54,602 bases of DNA from a bacterium (GTDB lineage: Bacteria > Planctomycetota > Phycisphaerae > Phycisphaerales > UBA1924): contig JANSXG010000001.1 in the NCBI GenBank assembly GCA_024743075.1, positions 1 through 54,602 of the forward strand, read 5' to 3'. The notes beneath the pieces are model-generated. The model worked only from the letters and a program-made list of their open reading frames with translations, was not told the DNA's origin and ran no database searches. This document shows positions 9,838-18,130 of this stretch, one piece after another (positions within the stretch are counted from its first letter, which is position 1; each line of letters starts with the position of its first letter). A program made the position numbers and the translations under genes.

Positions 9838-12510
9838 ATGAAGCGCAACCGTGTCACTCCGTTGGTCCTTCTCGCCGCGTTGGGCGCGGTGTCATCAGCG
9901 GTTGCCGGCGGCGGCCATGTCTCCCACGGTACGGGCATCGGCGAGTACGGCTACGAGTGCCAGTACTGCCGCTTCGAGTACGGCAACCTGATCGGCCTCT
10001 TCGGCACCGACGAATACGCCGAAGCCCTCCGCTACGACCCGCAGACCGGCGAAGATCGACGCAACTACGCACCGGACCGCAAGGTCGATTACAAGCACAT
10101 GCGCGTCGCGATCACCATCCCCGACATGAACGAGGCTCGCTTCGCCGCCACGCAGCAACTCGTGTTCGAGCCGATCGCGCGCCCCCTGGAAACGCTGCAA
10201 CTCGACGCGATGCTCTTCGAGGTCAATCGGGTCCGCGTCGATCCGCTGAACCCCGCGATCTCGAACACCGAGGTCAGCTTCACCCACGACGGCGAGCACC
10301 TCGATCTCCGGTTCGATCCGCCCATTCCGGCTGGGACCCGTTCGGACCTGTTCATCGACTACACCGTTACCGATCCGGCGGATGGCCTGTTCTGGCTCCA
10401 CGAATCCCCCGAATGGCCGAACCGCCCCGCCCAGATCCACACACAAGGTCAGCCCGAAACCAACCGCTTCTGGTTCCCCGCCCATGATTTTCCAAACGAG
10501 CGCCTCACCACCGAACTTATCGTTTCGGTCCCCGACGGGTACACCGTTGTGTCCAACGGCCGGCTCATGGGCGATTCCGCTCCGACGCCGAATCAGCCCG
10601 GCCTGAGAACATGGCGCTGGTTGCAGGGCAAAGAGCACGTCACCTACCTGGTCACGCTGGTCATCGGCAAATTCGATGTGGTGGACGTCGCCCCGGCGCA
10701 GTTCGACGTGCCGCTCCCGGTCTACGTGCCGCAGGGCAAGGGAGCGCTGGTCCGACAGACCTTCGAGAACACGGCCCGGATGCTCGAGACCTTCGAGCGC
10801 CGCTTCGGCGAGCCCTACCCGTGGGACAAGTACGCCAACCTCGTCGTCTGGAACTTCGGCGCCGGCGGCATGGAGAACACGAGCGCTACCAGCCTCTACG
10901 ACACCGCTGTGCTCGACGAGATCGCGCTGAACGATTCCGACCTCGACGGCCTGAACTCGCACGAACTCGCGCACCAGTGGTTCGGTGATCTGATTACCTG
11001 CAAGACATGGGAGCACATCTGGCTTAACGAGGGCTGGGCAACCTATTCGACGAGTCTCTGGCTCGAAGAGCGCGACGGCTACCAGAACGGGTATCTCCGC
11101 AACCTGCGGAGCGCCATGCGTGGGCTCGCCTCCCGGGATCAGTTATCGCCGGACTCCGTCGCCACACGACCGGCCATGGTCAGCCCGGTCTACGAACACC
11201 CGTGGGAGGTGTTCCGACGCACGTCGAACCCGTACCCGAAGGGCGCGGCTACGCTGCACATGCTCCGCTCCAAACTCGGCGAAGACCTTTTCTTCGAGGG
11301 CGTGCGTGAGTACGTGCAACGCCACAAGAACACGTCGGTCGAGACGGACGACTTCCGTAAGGTGCTCGAAGAGGTCAGCGGTCTCTCGTTGGAACACTTC
11401 TTCACGCAGTGGTGCGAACGACCCGGCACGCCGAAGGTCCGAATCACGAGTTCCTGGGATGAGCCGTCCCGAACGCTGCTCGTCACGGCCGAGCAGCTGC
11501 AGCGTATCGACGCCGAGCACCCCGCCTTTCGCTTCGAGCTGCCGGTTGAGGTCTATTCCACCGGGGGGGCGCGTGTGCCAACATCCTTCACGATCCCCGT
11601 TTCGGAGCGGTACCACGAGCATCGAATCCAGCTCGAGCACTCCCCGGCCATGGTGGTCGCTGATCCGGATCTGACGGTTCTGATGGATGTCGAACTCGAC
11701 CAGCCCGCGGGATGGCTTCGCACCCAGATCACACATCGCTCGCTCTCGTCCCGTGTCGAGGCCGCGACTGCCCTGCGCGACCACGCGTCCGAAGCGACGA
11801 CCAGTACGCTGGAACGCACCGCATCGGACCCGAACGAGCATTGGTCTGTCCGCCAGGCCGCGGCTGAGTCGCTCGGCAAACTCGGCGAACTCGACGCCCT
11901 TCTCCGCGTGCGCAAGGCGACGGCGGACGACCAGCCCGGCGACCGCGCAAAGGTCACCGCCGCGATCGTCGAGGCCATCGGCGATGCCTGGGACGGATCG
12001 GCCGAAGAACTCAATGCGCTCGTTGAGTCATTCCTCGACGATCGGGCGTGGTCCTACGAGGTCGCCGCTGAAGCGATGGAACTCGCCGGTCGCCACGGGG
12101 ACGCATCCACGCTCCCGCTCTTCGAGCGTGCCCTCGGCTACAACTCCCAGCACGAACGCATCCGTCGCGGAGCGCTCGCCGGCCTCGAAGACCTCGGCCT
12201 CGCTGAAGGCATCGCTCTCGCGGAACCGTTCACCCGCTTCGGCAATCTGAACCGTCTCCGCCCGGTCGCGATCTCGACCGTCGCGGCGCTGGGGCACCAC
12301 GACGCGGACCGAGCGTTCGCGATCATCACGCCGCTGCTGCGTGACTCCGAGACCCGGACGATGCGCGGCGCGATGGACGCGCTCGTCACGCTCGGACACG
12401 AGGACGCGATTCAGGAACTCGAACTGCACAAAGCTCGCGTGCAGCACCCGGTGCACAAGCAGGAAGCACAGGCCGCCATCGACAGGCTGAGGGCCCGGAC
12501 CGGCGGCTGA
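9838..12510 (+). CDS. Secreted M1-family aminopeptidase with C-terminal HEAT-like repeats
   Basis: 890-residue zinc aminopeptidase that should act outside the cytoplasm. A signal peptide is visible (KRNRVTPLVLLAALGAVSSAVAG). The substrate-binding GGMEN loop is at residues 343-347 (GAMEN in most relatives). The zinc site is HELAH at 375-379 with the third ligand E398 in WLNEGWA, the spacing typical of gluzincins. After the catalytic and beta-sandwich domains, roughly residues 630-885 are helical repeats with alternating Ala/Leu/Glu pairs (for example RQAAAESLGKLGELDALL), resembling HEAT/armadillo repeats. The ATG at 9838 is preferred because GGAGA sits 7 bases upstream and the signal peptide begins there. 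It is monocistronic and converges with kdsB. Confidence 0.92.
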   Translation: MKRNRVTPLVLLAALGAVSSAVAGGGHVSHGTGIGEYGYECQYCRFEYGNLIGLFGTDEYAEALRYDPQTGEDRRNYAPDRKVDYKHMRVAITIPDMNEARFAATQQLVFEPIARPLETLQLDAMLFEVNRVRVDPLNPAISNTEVSFTHDGEHLDLRFDPPIPAGTRSDLFIDYTVTDPADGLFWLHESPEWPNRPAQIHTQGQPETNRFWFPAHDFPNERLTTELIVSVPDGYTVVSNGRLMGDSAPTPNQPGLRTWRWLQGKEHVTYLVTLVIGKFDVVDVAPAQFDVPLPVYVPQGKGALVRQTFENTARMLETFERRFGEPYPWDKYANLVVWNFGAGGMENTSATSLYDTAVLDEIALNDSDLDGLNSHELAHQWFGDLITCKTWEHIWLNEGWATYSTSLWLEERDGYQNGYLRNLRSAMRGLASRDQLSPDSVATRPAMVSPVYEHPWEVFRRTSNPYPKGAATLHMLRSKLGEDLFFEGVREYVQRHKNTSVETDDFRKVLEEVSGLSLEHFFTQWCERPGTPKVRITSSWDEPSRTLLVTAEQLQRIDAEHPAFRFELPVEVYSTGGARVPTSFTIPVSERYHEHRIQLEHSPAMVVADPDLTVLMDVELDQPAGWLRTQITHRSLSSRVEAATALRDHASEATTSTLERTASDPNEHWSVRQAAAESLGKLGELDALLRVRKATADDQPGDRAKVTAAIVEAIGDAWDGSAEELNALVESFLDDRAWSYEVAAEAMELAGRHGDASTLPLFERALGYNSQHERIRRGALAGLEDLGLAEGIALAEPFTRFGNLNRLRPVAISTVAALGHHDADRAFAIITPLLRDSETRTMRGAMDALVTLGHEDAIQELELHKARVQHPVHKQEAQAAIDRLRARTGG

Positions 12511-12513
12511 ACG

Positions 12514-13287
12514 TCAAGCACCCTGCTCGGCGTTCCAGCGTGCGAGGAACGCCTGATACTGCTCCGGAGTATCAATCCCTGCGCGTCCGGCGGCATCCGG
12601 ATCATCAAGGATCGCTATCGAAATCGTGTAGCCATGCTCCAGCACGCGGAGCTGTTCGAGCATCTCCGTCTGCTCCAACGGCGTCGGCGCAAGCCCGACA
12701 TACACCGGCAGGAACGAACGCCGGTAGGCGTACAGTCCGAGATGCCGGATCGGACGGGCGTCGGACAATCGCTCCACCGCATCGCCGTCCCGATCCAGCG
12801 GGATCCGCGCGCGGGAGAAATACAGCGCGCGGCGCATGTCGGAAGTCGTCACGACCTTCACGACATTCGGACTTTCAGCCTCTCGACAGTCATCCATCCG
12901 CACCCCGAGCGTCGCCATCGGCGCGTCACCCCGAAGCAGCGCCTCCACGACGGACCTCACCGCACCGGGGTCGATCTCCGGCTCATCGCCCTGCACGTTC
13001 ACGACGACATCGTGGTCACCCAAGCCGAGCAGCGAAGCCGCCTCGGCGATCCGGCTCGTGCCGTTCGGGTGCTCCGGGCTGGTTAGCACAACTTCGGTCT
13101 CAAAACGTTGCAGCGCTTCGCGAATCTCCTCGTGGTCCGCGGCCACAACGACGCGATCGACCGCGTTGGAATCCAACACACGATCAACGACGTGCTGCAC
13201 CAGGGGACGTCCGGTGTGGTTCGCCAACACCTTCCGAGGGAACCGCTTCGAGGCCAGCCGAGCGGGAACGATCGCCACAACGCTCAT
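12514..13287 (-). CDS. kdsB: 3-deoxy-manno-octulosonate cytidylyltransferase (CMP-KDO synthetase)
   Basis: Activates KDO with CTP for lipopolysaccharide inner-core synthesis in the cytoplasm. The N-terminal nucleotide-binding motif is IVPARLASKRFPRKVL (residues 6-21), and NVQGDEPEIDP contains the metal-binding aspartate. HLGLYAYRRSFL and LEQTEMLEQLRVLEHGY are further KdsB signatures. The length of 257 residues is normal. The gene implies KDO in the outer membrane of this organism. It lies 28 bases downstream of the TPR gene on the same strand, so the two may be co-transcribed. It converges with the aminopeptidase with only 3 bases between the stops. Confidence 0.95.
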   Translation of the reverse strand: MSVVAIVPARLASKRFPRKVLANHTGRPLVQHVVDRVLDSNAVDRVVVAADHEEIREALQRFETEVVLTSPEHPNGTSRIAEAASLLGLGDHDVVVNVQGDEPEIDPGAVRSVVEALLRGDAPMATLGVRMDDCREAESPNVVKVVTTSDMRRALYFSRARIPLDRDGDAVERLSDARPIRHLGLYAYRRSFLPVYVGLAPTPLEQTEMLEQLRVLEHGYTISIAILDDPDAAGRAGIDTPEQYQAFLARWNAEQGA

Positions 13288-13315
13288 CTCGTCCTCCTCG
13301 CCACCCGGCCGGGAC

Positions 13316-14818
13316 TTACTGCTTGAGTTCGTTCACGAGCGTCTGCAGTTCGCGACGACGCTCGGTGATGTCCTTGTAGCCGAACTGCTGCATGGCGATC
13401 TCGCCGGCAAGCGACATCGCCTCCTTTGCGGCTTCGACATCCTCTTCGTTCCGGGCCTTCTGCTCCAGCACCTCCATGAGCCCGTAGCGGAGTTGCAGCG
13501 TAAGATCGCCGCTATCCTGACCCCGGCTCGCGATCGCGTCGCGGACGGTGTTCTCCGCCTCGCTGATGAAGTCAAGCTTGAGGAAGCACTGGGCGAGATA
13601 GAACCGCGCCTGCCCGGATATCCCGGACGCGTCCTTCGCCAACTGGAAGTGTCGCACCGCCTCCTCGTAGTTGCCCATCTGAAATTGGCGCTTGCCCAGC
13701 TCGAACTTCAGGCTGAGGTCGGTCGGGTAGTTCTTGACCCGCTCGGCGTACTCCTCGATCTCCAGTTCGACCAGTTTCTTCTGCGCAGCTTTCGCCTTGG
13801 ATTGCAGTTCAGAATCTTCCGGATTCGCCGCGGCGGACGCGACAATCTGGCGAACCTTGCGCCGCGCCACTCGCATGTTAATCTCGCCGGCTTCCATCTT
13901 GAACTTGTAATTGCTGGTGCGCTCAAAGCCCGCCATCAGGACTTTGTAGGCCAGCTTCTCGTCCTCAGGCGTGCCCCGCTCGCGCAGCAGGCGCCCGAGT
14001 TTGCCGATCACATTCGGATCGTTCGGATTCTCCTGCAGGCGCTTCTTCTCACGCTCGATGACGCGCTCAAGGGTCTCTTCGGTCTTCACGACCGCGTCGT
14101 CTTCGGTCAGTTCGCGCTGCTTCTGGTCGTCCCGGATGTTCTTGCGGAAACCGCCCTCGGCGCGGTTGTCATAGCCACCGGCACTCATCGTCGCCTCGGC
14201 CGACATGTTCTTGACTTCGGCGATCAGCTTCGAGTCTGTCTGATCCATGCGGATGCCGATCTCACCGGCCTGAACCGCCTTGTTGTACGAGCCCGCATCG
14301 CGGAACAGGCGCATCAGCGTCACGAAGTGGTCCTTCTTCGCCTTCTTCTGGTCGTTCGCAGCGATTGCGAGCACCTTTTCGCCGATCCAGTGGATCTGCT
14401 CGCCCATGTCCGTGTCGATCTTGTTCGCCGCCTCCATCGCCTTCAGGCCAGCCTGCCAGTCGGCAGGGCGCGTCCCCCACTGCAGCAGAGCCACGAGGTA
14501 CCGATCCACCGCGGACTTGCCACCGAAGTTCTTCAGTTGGTCCTTGGTCGGCCCTTTGGCCTTGCCGGAAGCCATAAAGTTCTGGGCGCTGTCGAAGAAC
14601 GACTCCAGCCCAGACATGTCCGACGGGTCCCATCGCAGGCCTTGAAGCCATAGGGTGACGGCGTATTCGTAGTTCGTTGAATCGTGGACCGCCTTGGCGT
14701 GTTGGAAGAACTTCGACGCCTTGGCCGGATCCGGCTGAAACCCGTTGGTCGCTTCCGCCGTCGCGGTCTGTCCGTCCCCTGTCCCAGCGTCGTCTTTCTT
14801 CTTGCCAAACAGCGCCAA
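13316..14818 (-). CDS. Tetratricopeptide-repeat protein of unknown role
   Basis: 500-residue soluble protein with no signal peptide and no membrane segment. The N-terminus MALFGKKKDD is followed by a short polar stretch and then helical TPR-like pairs, for example ASKFFQHAKAVHDSTNYEYA, PNVIGKLGRLLRERGTPEDE, LSLKFELGKRQFQMGNYEEA and GQARFYLAQCFLKLDFISEA. A charged helical region at about residues 215-265 could be a coiled coil. I choose the TTG at 14818 because AGGAG lies 8 bases upstream; the in-frame GTG at 14827 would overlap that Shine-Dalgarno. TPRs mediate protein contacts; no partner can be inferred from the sequence. Confidence 0.85.
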   Translation of the reverse strand: MALFGKKKDDAGTGDGQTATAEATNGFQPDPAKASKFFQHAKAVHDSTNYEYAVTLWLQGLRWDPSDMSGLESFFDSAQNFMASGKAKGPTKDQLKNFGGKSAVDRYLVALLQWGTRPADWQAGLKAMEAANKIDTDMGEQIHWIGEKVLAIAANDQKKAKKDHFVTLMRLFRDAGSYNKAVQAGEIGIRMDQTDSKLIAEVKNMSAEATMSAGGYDNRAEGGFRKNIRDDQKQRELTEDDAVVKTEETLERVIEREKKRLQENPNDPNVIGKLGRLLRERGTPEDEKLAYKVLMAGFERTSNYKFKMEAGEINMRVARRKVRQIVASAAANPEDSELQSKAKAAQKKLVELEIEEYAERVKNYPTDLSLKFELGKRQFQMGNYEEAVRHFQLAKDASGISGQARFYLAQCFLKLDFISEAENTVRDAIASRGQDSGDLTLQLRYGLMEVLEQKARNEEDVEAAKEAMSLAGEIAMQQFGYKDITERRRELQTLVNELKQ

Positions 14819-14826
14819 TGCGTGCA

Positions 14827-14831
14827 CTCCT
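14827..14831 (-). promoter_or_regulatory. Ribosome binding site deciding a TTG start
   Basis: AGGAG on the minus strand, 8 bases ahead of the TTG at 14818 and touching the GTG at 14827. The spacing supports TTG as the start of the TPR gene. Confidence 0.6.
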
Positions 14832-14967
14832 GCGAGGATTGGGGCGGATACCGGCCGAGAGGCCTCGGATCCACATACTACGCCATCCCCCCGCCTATCG
14901 CCAAAGATCCGGGGTCCATTCGCCGGGCCCGATAGCCCGCTTTCGGGCGCGACCGTAGACTGCTCGC

Positions 14968-15537
14968 ATGCCTGTGGATGCCGACAAACTGCAAATCGTC
15001 AACTACCCGGCGGAGAGCCTCCGCGCGAAGACAATGCCGGTCCCTGAGATCACAGACGAGGTCCGAGCCGTCGCCGGCCGCATGATCGAACTCATGTACG
15101 AGGCCGAAGGCATCGGCCTGGCCGCCCCCCAGGTCGGACTCGACTGGCGGATGTTTGTAGTTGATGTCCCCCCGTCAGAGGACGGTGAGCGATCCGTCGA
15201 CTCGGACCCCGCCTCAGCGACCGACGGTGCCGCTGTCTACATCAACCCGTCGCTCTCGGGCTTCAGCCGTGACCTGGTGCCTTACGAAGAGGGCTGTCTG
15301 AGCTTGCCACAAATAATCGGCGACGTCCGGAGGCCGTCGACCTGCACCATCAAAGCGACCGACCTCGACGGACGCGAGTTCACGCAGGTCGGGGAAGGAC
15401 TCCTCGCCCGATGCTGGCAGCACGAGTTCGATCATCTCGAAGGCATCCTGATCATCGACAAGTTCGATCTCGCCACGCGCCGGAGCGTGAAGGCTGCGCT
15501 CGAAACGCTCGCGTCAGCGCAGCGCATCGTTCGATGA
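14968..15537 (+). CDS. def: Peptide deformylase
   Basis: Removes the formyl group from nascent proteins. All three family motifs are present: GIGLAAPQVG at residues 48-57, EGCLS at 108-112 and HEFDH at 152-156. Metal ligands are C110, H152 and H156, and the catalytic residue is E153. The 189 residues include an acidic insert of about 20 (residues 69-88, EDGERSVDSDPASATD) between the first two motifs; otherwise it is standard. It is followed by fmt after 10 bases, the common def-fmt pairing. Confidence 0.97.
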   Translation: MPVDADKLQIVNYPAESLRAKTMPVPEITDEVRAVAGRMIELMYEAEGIGLAAPQVGLDWRMFVVDVPPSEDGERSVDSDPASATDGAAVYINPSLSGFSRDLVPYEEGCLSLPQIIGDVRRPSTCTIKATDLDGREFTQVGEGLLARCWQHEFDHLEGILIIDKFDLATRRSVKAALETLASAQRIVR

Positions 15538-15547
15538 GTTTCACCAG

Positions 15548-16555
15548 ATGACCGCGAGCAGCCCACAGCCCAAAAACGCACTCCGCCTCGTCTTCTTCGG
15601 CTCGGGCGCTTTCGGCCTGCCAACGCTGAAGCACCTCGCCAGCACACATCAACTCGAAGCGGTCGTGACCCAGCCCGACCGCCCCGCCGGTCGCAAGCGA
15701 GCCCTCACCCCCACCCCGATCGGTGCGTGGGCCGCGGAGCATCTGCCGAGTGTCCCGCTCCTCAAGCCCGAGAACGTCAACGAGGCAGATCAACTCGATT
15801 TGGTCCGCTCGTTCGACGTCGGCTCGCCCGATGAGCGTCGAGGCGGCTGGGTCGTGATCGCTTTCGGCCAGAAACTCTCGAAGCGCCTTCTGGCCGATCG
15901 ATTCGCCATAAACCTCCATGCATCGCTTCTACCCCGGTGGCGCGGTGCGGCCCCGATCAATCACGCGATCCTCGCCGGAGATTCGGTCACGGGGAACTCG
16001 GTCATCACGCTTGCCGACAGGATGGACGCCGGTCTCGTGCTCGGCCAGTCCGAGCGCCCCATCACCCTCGAAGCCACAGCGGGCGAGCTGCACGACCAAC
16101 TCGCCGGCGACGGCCCGCCGCTCGTCGATCGCGTGCTCCGCGAGTTCGCCAGCGGTCAACTCCGGCCGGCCGAACAGGACGACTCGAAGGTCACGATCGC
16201 TGGCAAACTCGACAAAGGACTCGGTGCAGTCGATCTCAGCGAGATCAGTGCTGAAGTGGCTCGCCGGACGATCCATGCTCTGAACCCATGGCCGAGCGTC
16301 ACCGTGGAAATCCGTGGGGAGTCCCTGAAACTGCTCCGGGCAGTCGCCGAGCCGGGAACCACGAAACAGCGCGCCGGGACGATCGTTGACGCTGAAATCG
16401 GCACCGTCGCTTGCGGAGAAAGAACAGTGCTCCGGCTGGTGGAAGTCCAGCCCGCCGGGCGCAAGCCGATGCCGTATGGTGCCTTCGCCAACGGCGCCAA
16501 ACCGCGGGCCGGCGAGTCTCTCGACCCGATCTTGCCGGCCAGGAGGGCTCGCTAG
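15548..16555 (+). CDS. fmt: Methionyl-tRNA formyltransferase
   Basis: Formylates initiator Met-tRNA, the partner reaction to deformylase. The catalytic N-x-H pair lies in NLHASLLPRWRGAAP (N122, H124) and the catalytic aspartate is D160 in ADRMDAGLV. The N-terminal Rossmann start is VFFGSGAFGLPTLKHLA, and the C-terminal OB-like domain contains ALNPWPSV. At 335 residues it is slightly longer than the usual 310-320; a loop near residues 85-100 (SFDVGSPDERRGGWVVIAFG) interrupts the segment that is normally continuous. Only 2 bases separate it from the next gene. Confidence 0.96.
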   Translation: MTASSPQPKNALRLVFFGSGAFGLPTLKHLASTHQLEAVVTQPDRPAGRKRALTPTPIGAWAAEHLPSVPLLKPENVNEADQLDLVRSFDVGSPDERRGGWVVIAFGQKLSKRLLADRFAINLHASLLPRWRGAAPINHAILAGDSVTGNSVITLADRMDAGLVLGQSERPITLEATAGELHDQLAGDGPPLVDRVLREFASGQLRPAEQDDSKVTIAGKLDKGLGAVDLSEISAEVARRTIHALNPWPSVTVEIRGESLKLLRAVAEPGTTKQRAGTIVDAEIGTVACGERTVLRLVEVQPAGRKPMPYGAFANGAKPRAGESLDPILPARRAR

Positions 16556-16557
16556 CC

Positions 16558-17163
16558 GTGGCGCGTTTCCGCCAACTCGACCTCTGGAACCTGATCCCCT
16601 CACGCCGGACCGCCTCCGGGCGAGCGAACCCGGGACCGTCCGGCAGTCGCCGCCGAGTCACCCCGACGCCCGCGATCGAGGCGAAGCCCGTCCCGAAGCC
16701 TGGGTCCATGCAGCACCGGTACGAAGCCATGACGCGCGAACTGCTGCGCGAGTACGGCGTTCGCGTGCGCAAATGGCGCACATCAATGTCCGGCGTCGCC
16801 TGGGAAGTCCATTACCGCGACGGCACGGTGAGCCGCTTGATCGAGGCCCCCCGTCCCAAGGGGCCGATGTCGGCAGCCGTGTTCTGCCACGAGATCGGGC
16901 ACCACGCCATCGGATTCCGCACCTACCGGCCCCGCTGCCTCGAGGAGTACCACGCCTGGGCGTGGTCCTTGCGCACGATGGCGCAATTCGAGCTGAACGT
17001 CACGCAAAGCGTGCGCGACCGAATGCACGACTCCCTGCATTACGCGGTGCTGAAGGCTCGGAGGCGCGGGCTCAAACGGCTTCCAGCCGAGCTCGAGCCG
17101 TTCAGTCACCCTCGGTCCAAGACTCCCATACACGGTTTGGAGATTGGCAAGCGAATTGCGTAG
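16558..17163 (+). CDS. Small HExxH protein, possible zinc metallopeptidase
   Basis: 201 residues, no signal peptide and no membrane helix. A zincin-type motif HEIGHH is at residues 111-116 (H111, E112, H115), followed by LEEYHAWAWSLRTM, where E129 or E130 could be the third ligand. This layout recalls the ImmA/IrrE group (HExxH followed by E-x-A), but the rest does not match anything I recognise. The first 50 residues are Arg/Pro-rich and probably disordered. The GTG at 16558 is chosen because it is 2 bases after the fmt stop and gives MARFRQLDLWNLIP. Its tight coupling to def-fmt suggests co-expression with N-terminal protein processing, but its function is unproven. Confidence 0.7.
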   Translation: MARFRQLDLWNLIPSRRTASGRANPGPSGSRRRVTPTPAIEAKPVPKPGSMQHRYEAMTRELLREYGVRVRKWRTSMSGVAWEVHYRDGTVSRLIEAPRPKGPMSAAVFCHEIGHHAIGFRTYRPRCLEEYHAWAWSLRTMAQFELNVTQSVRDRMHDSLHYAVLKARRRGLKRLPAELEPFSHPRSKTPIHGLEIGKRIA

Positions 17164-17224
17164 GGCATGGGTACGACGCACGCCGTTGGCAATGCGTGCA
17201 CGAACCCCCTCAGCGAGGTGTCCC

Positions 17225-17980
17225 ATGCAAGTCTCTTCCGCTTCCAGCAATGCTCAGCAACTCGCGATCGCCGCCGCCAAGGCCGAGGGCCGAAGCCAGC
17301 GGATCGTCTCCGCCGAGGCATTTGGCCAGACGCGGGGCGCCGATCGCTTCGAACACGCGCTTCAGAATCAGGCGGATTCGCCGACGTATTCGCTTGAACA
17401 GGCAAAGAAATCCGAGTCGCTCAAGCTGTATCACAGCCAGACGACGCAGGAAGTGGCGACACCCGGAGAACCGCAGGTCGCCGAATCGGTGCAGTTCACG
17501 CAATCTGACATCGACAACCTGATGAAGATCTTCGGCTTCACCTCCGACGACAACGAGTTCATCGACGATTACGACCTGGACGGGAACGGGACAATCGACC
17601 TTCAGGATCTGAACCAGATGCTGGCACAGATCGGCGAGCCACAACCCGCCGGCGCCGGTGATCCCGATACGTTCACACAGACCGACATCGATTTGCTCAT
17701 GGAAGCGTTCGGTGCACAGGCCGGGGATGAGAACTACAGCGACGCGCTCGACCTGGACGGTGACGGAGTCATCGGCCTCCAGGACCTGAACACCATGCTG
17801 GCGAACCTGGCACCGGTCGAGGAGTCCGGAAACTTCACGCAGGCACACGTCGATCAGCTGACGGCGGCGTTCGGGGCGCAGACCGGAGATGAGAACTTCA
17901 TCGCCGAACTGGATCTCAACGGAGACGGCACGCTGAATCTCAGTGATCTGAACCAGTTGCTCGCCTCGTTGAACGACTGA
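17225..17980 (+). CDS. Triple EF-hand/dockerin-like repeat protein without signal peptide
   Basis: 251 residues. Three homologous repeats of about 46 residues lie at 91-137, 150-195 and 204-250. Each starts FTQxDID-like and contains a calcium-loop pattern followed by a helix: DLDGNGTIDLQDLNQML, DLDGDGVIGLQDLNTML and DLNGDGTLNLSDLNQLL. The first 90 residues are polar and rich in Ala, Gln and Ser. No export signal can be seen, unusual for dockerin-type modules, which normally end secreted proteins. The ATG at 17225 has GAGG about 7 bases upstream. A strong terminator follows. Function unknown; calcium binding is likely from the loops. Confidence 0.75.
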   Translation: MQVSSASSNAQQLAIAAAKAEGRSQRIVSAEAFGQTRGADRFEHALQNQADSPTYSLEQAKKSESLKLYHSQTTQEVATPGEPQVAESVQFTQSDIDNLMKIFGFTSDDNEFIDDYDLDGNGTIDLQDLNQMLAQIGEPQPAGAGDPDTFTQTDIDLLMEAFGAQAGDENYSDALDLDGDGVIGLQDLNTMLANLAPVEESGNFTQAHVDQLTAAFGAQTGDENFIAELDLNGDGTLNLSDLNQLLASLND

Positions 17981-18007
17981 TCGACGAACCATCTTAAGCG
18001 TTGACCC

Positions 18008-18033
18008 GGCCCCGCAACGCGCGGGGCCTTTTT
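18008..18033 (+). terminator. Rho-independent terminator after the EF-hand gene
   Basis: Perfect 8-bp stem GGCCCCGC / GCGGGGCC (18008-18015 and 18021-18028) with a 5-base loop, directly followed by TTTTT. Confidence 0.9.
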
Positions 18034-18130
18034 CGTCCCATAACTGAAACCCGCTTCGCCGAGCCTGTTCTTCTGCGATGACCGCGCCGCTGCCTCTGGC
18101 ACGCGCAAATTTTGCCGGTAGGCTCTCGCT

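Noticed and set aside
12836-14653. A plus-strand open frame of about 600 codons across kdsB and the TPR gene
   Set aside because: kdsB is certain on the minus strand, and the plus translation is a Leu/Arg/His-rich shadow without family motifs.
14935-14948. GCCCG-CTTT-CGGGC hairpin ahead of def
   Set aside because: Five base pairs, no T tract and no conserved leader features; too weak to call a regulator or terminator.
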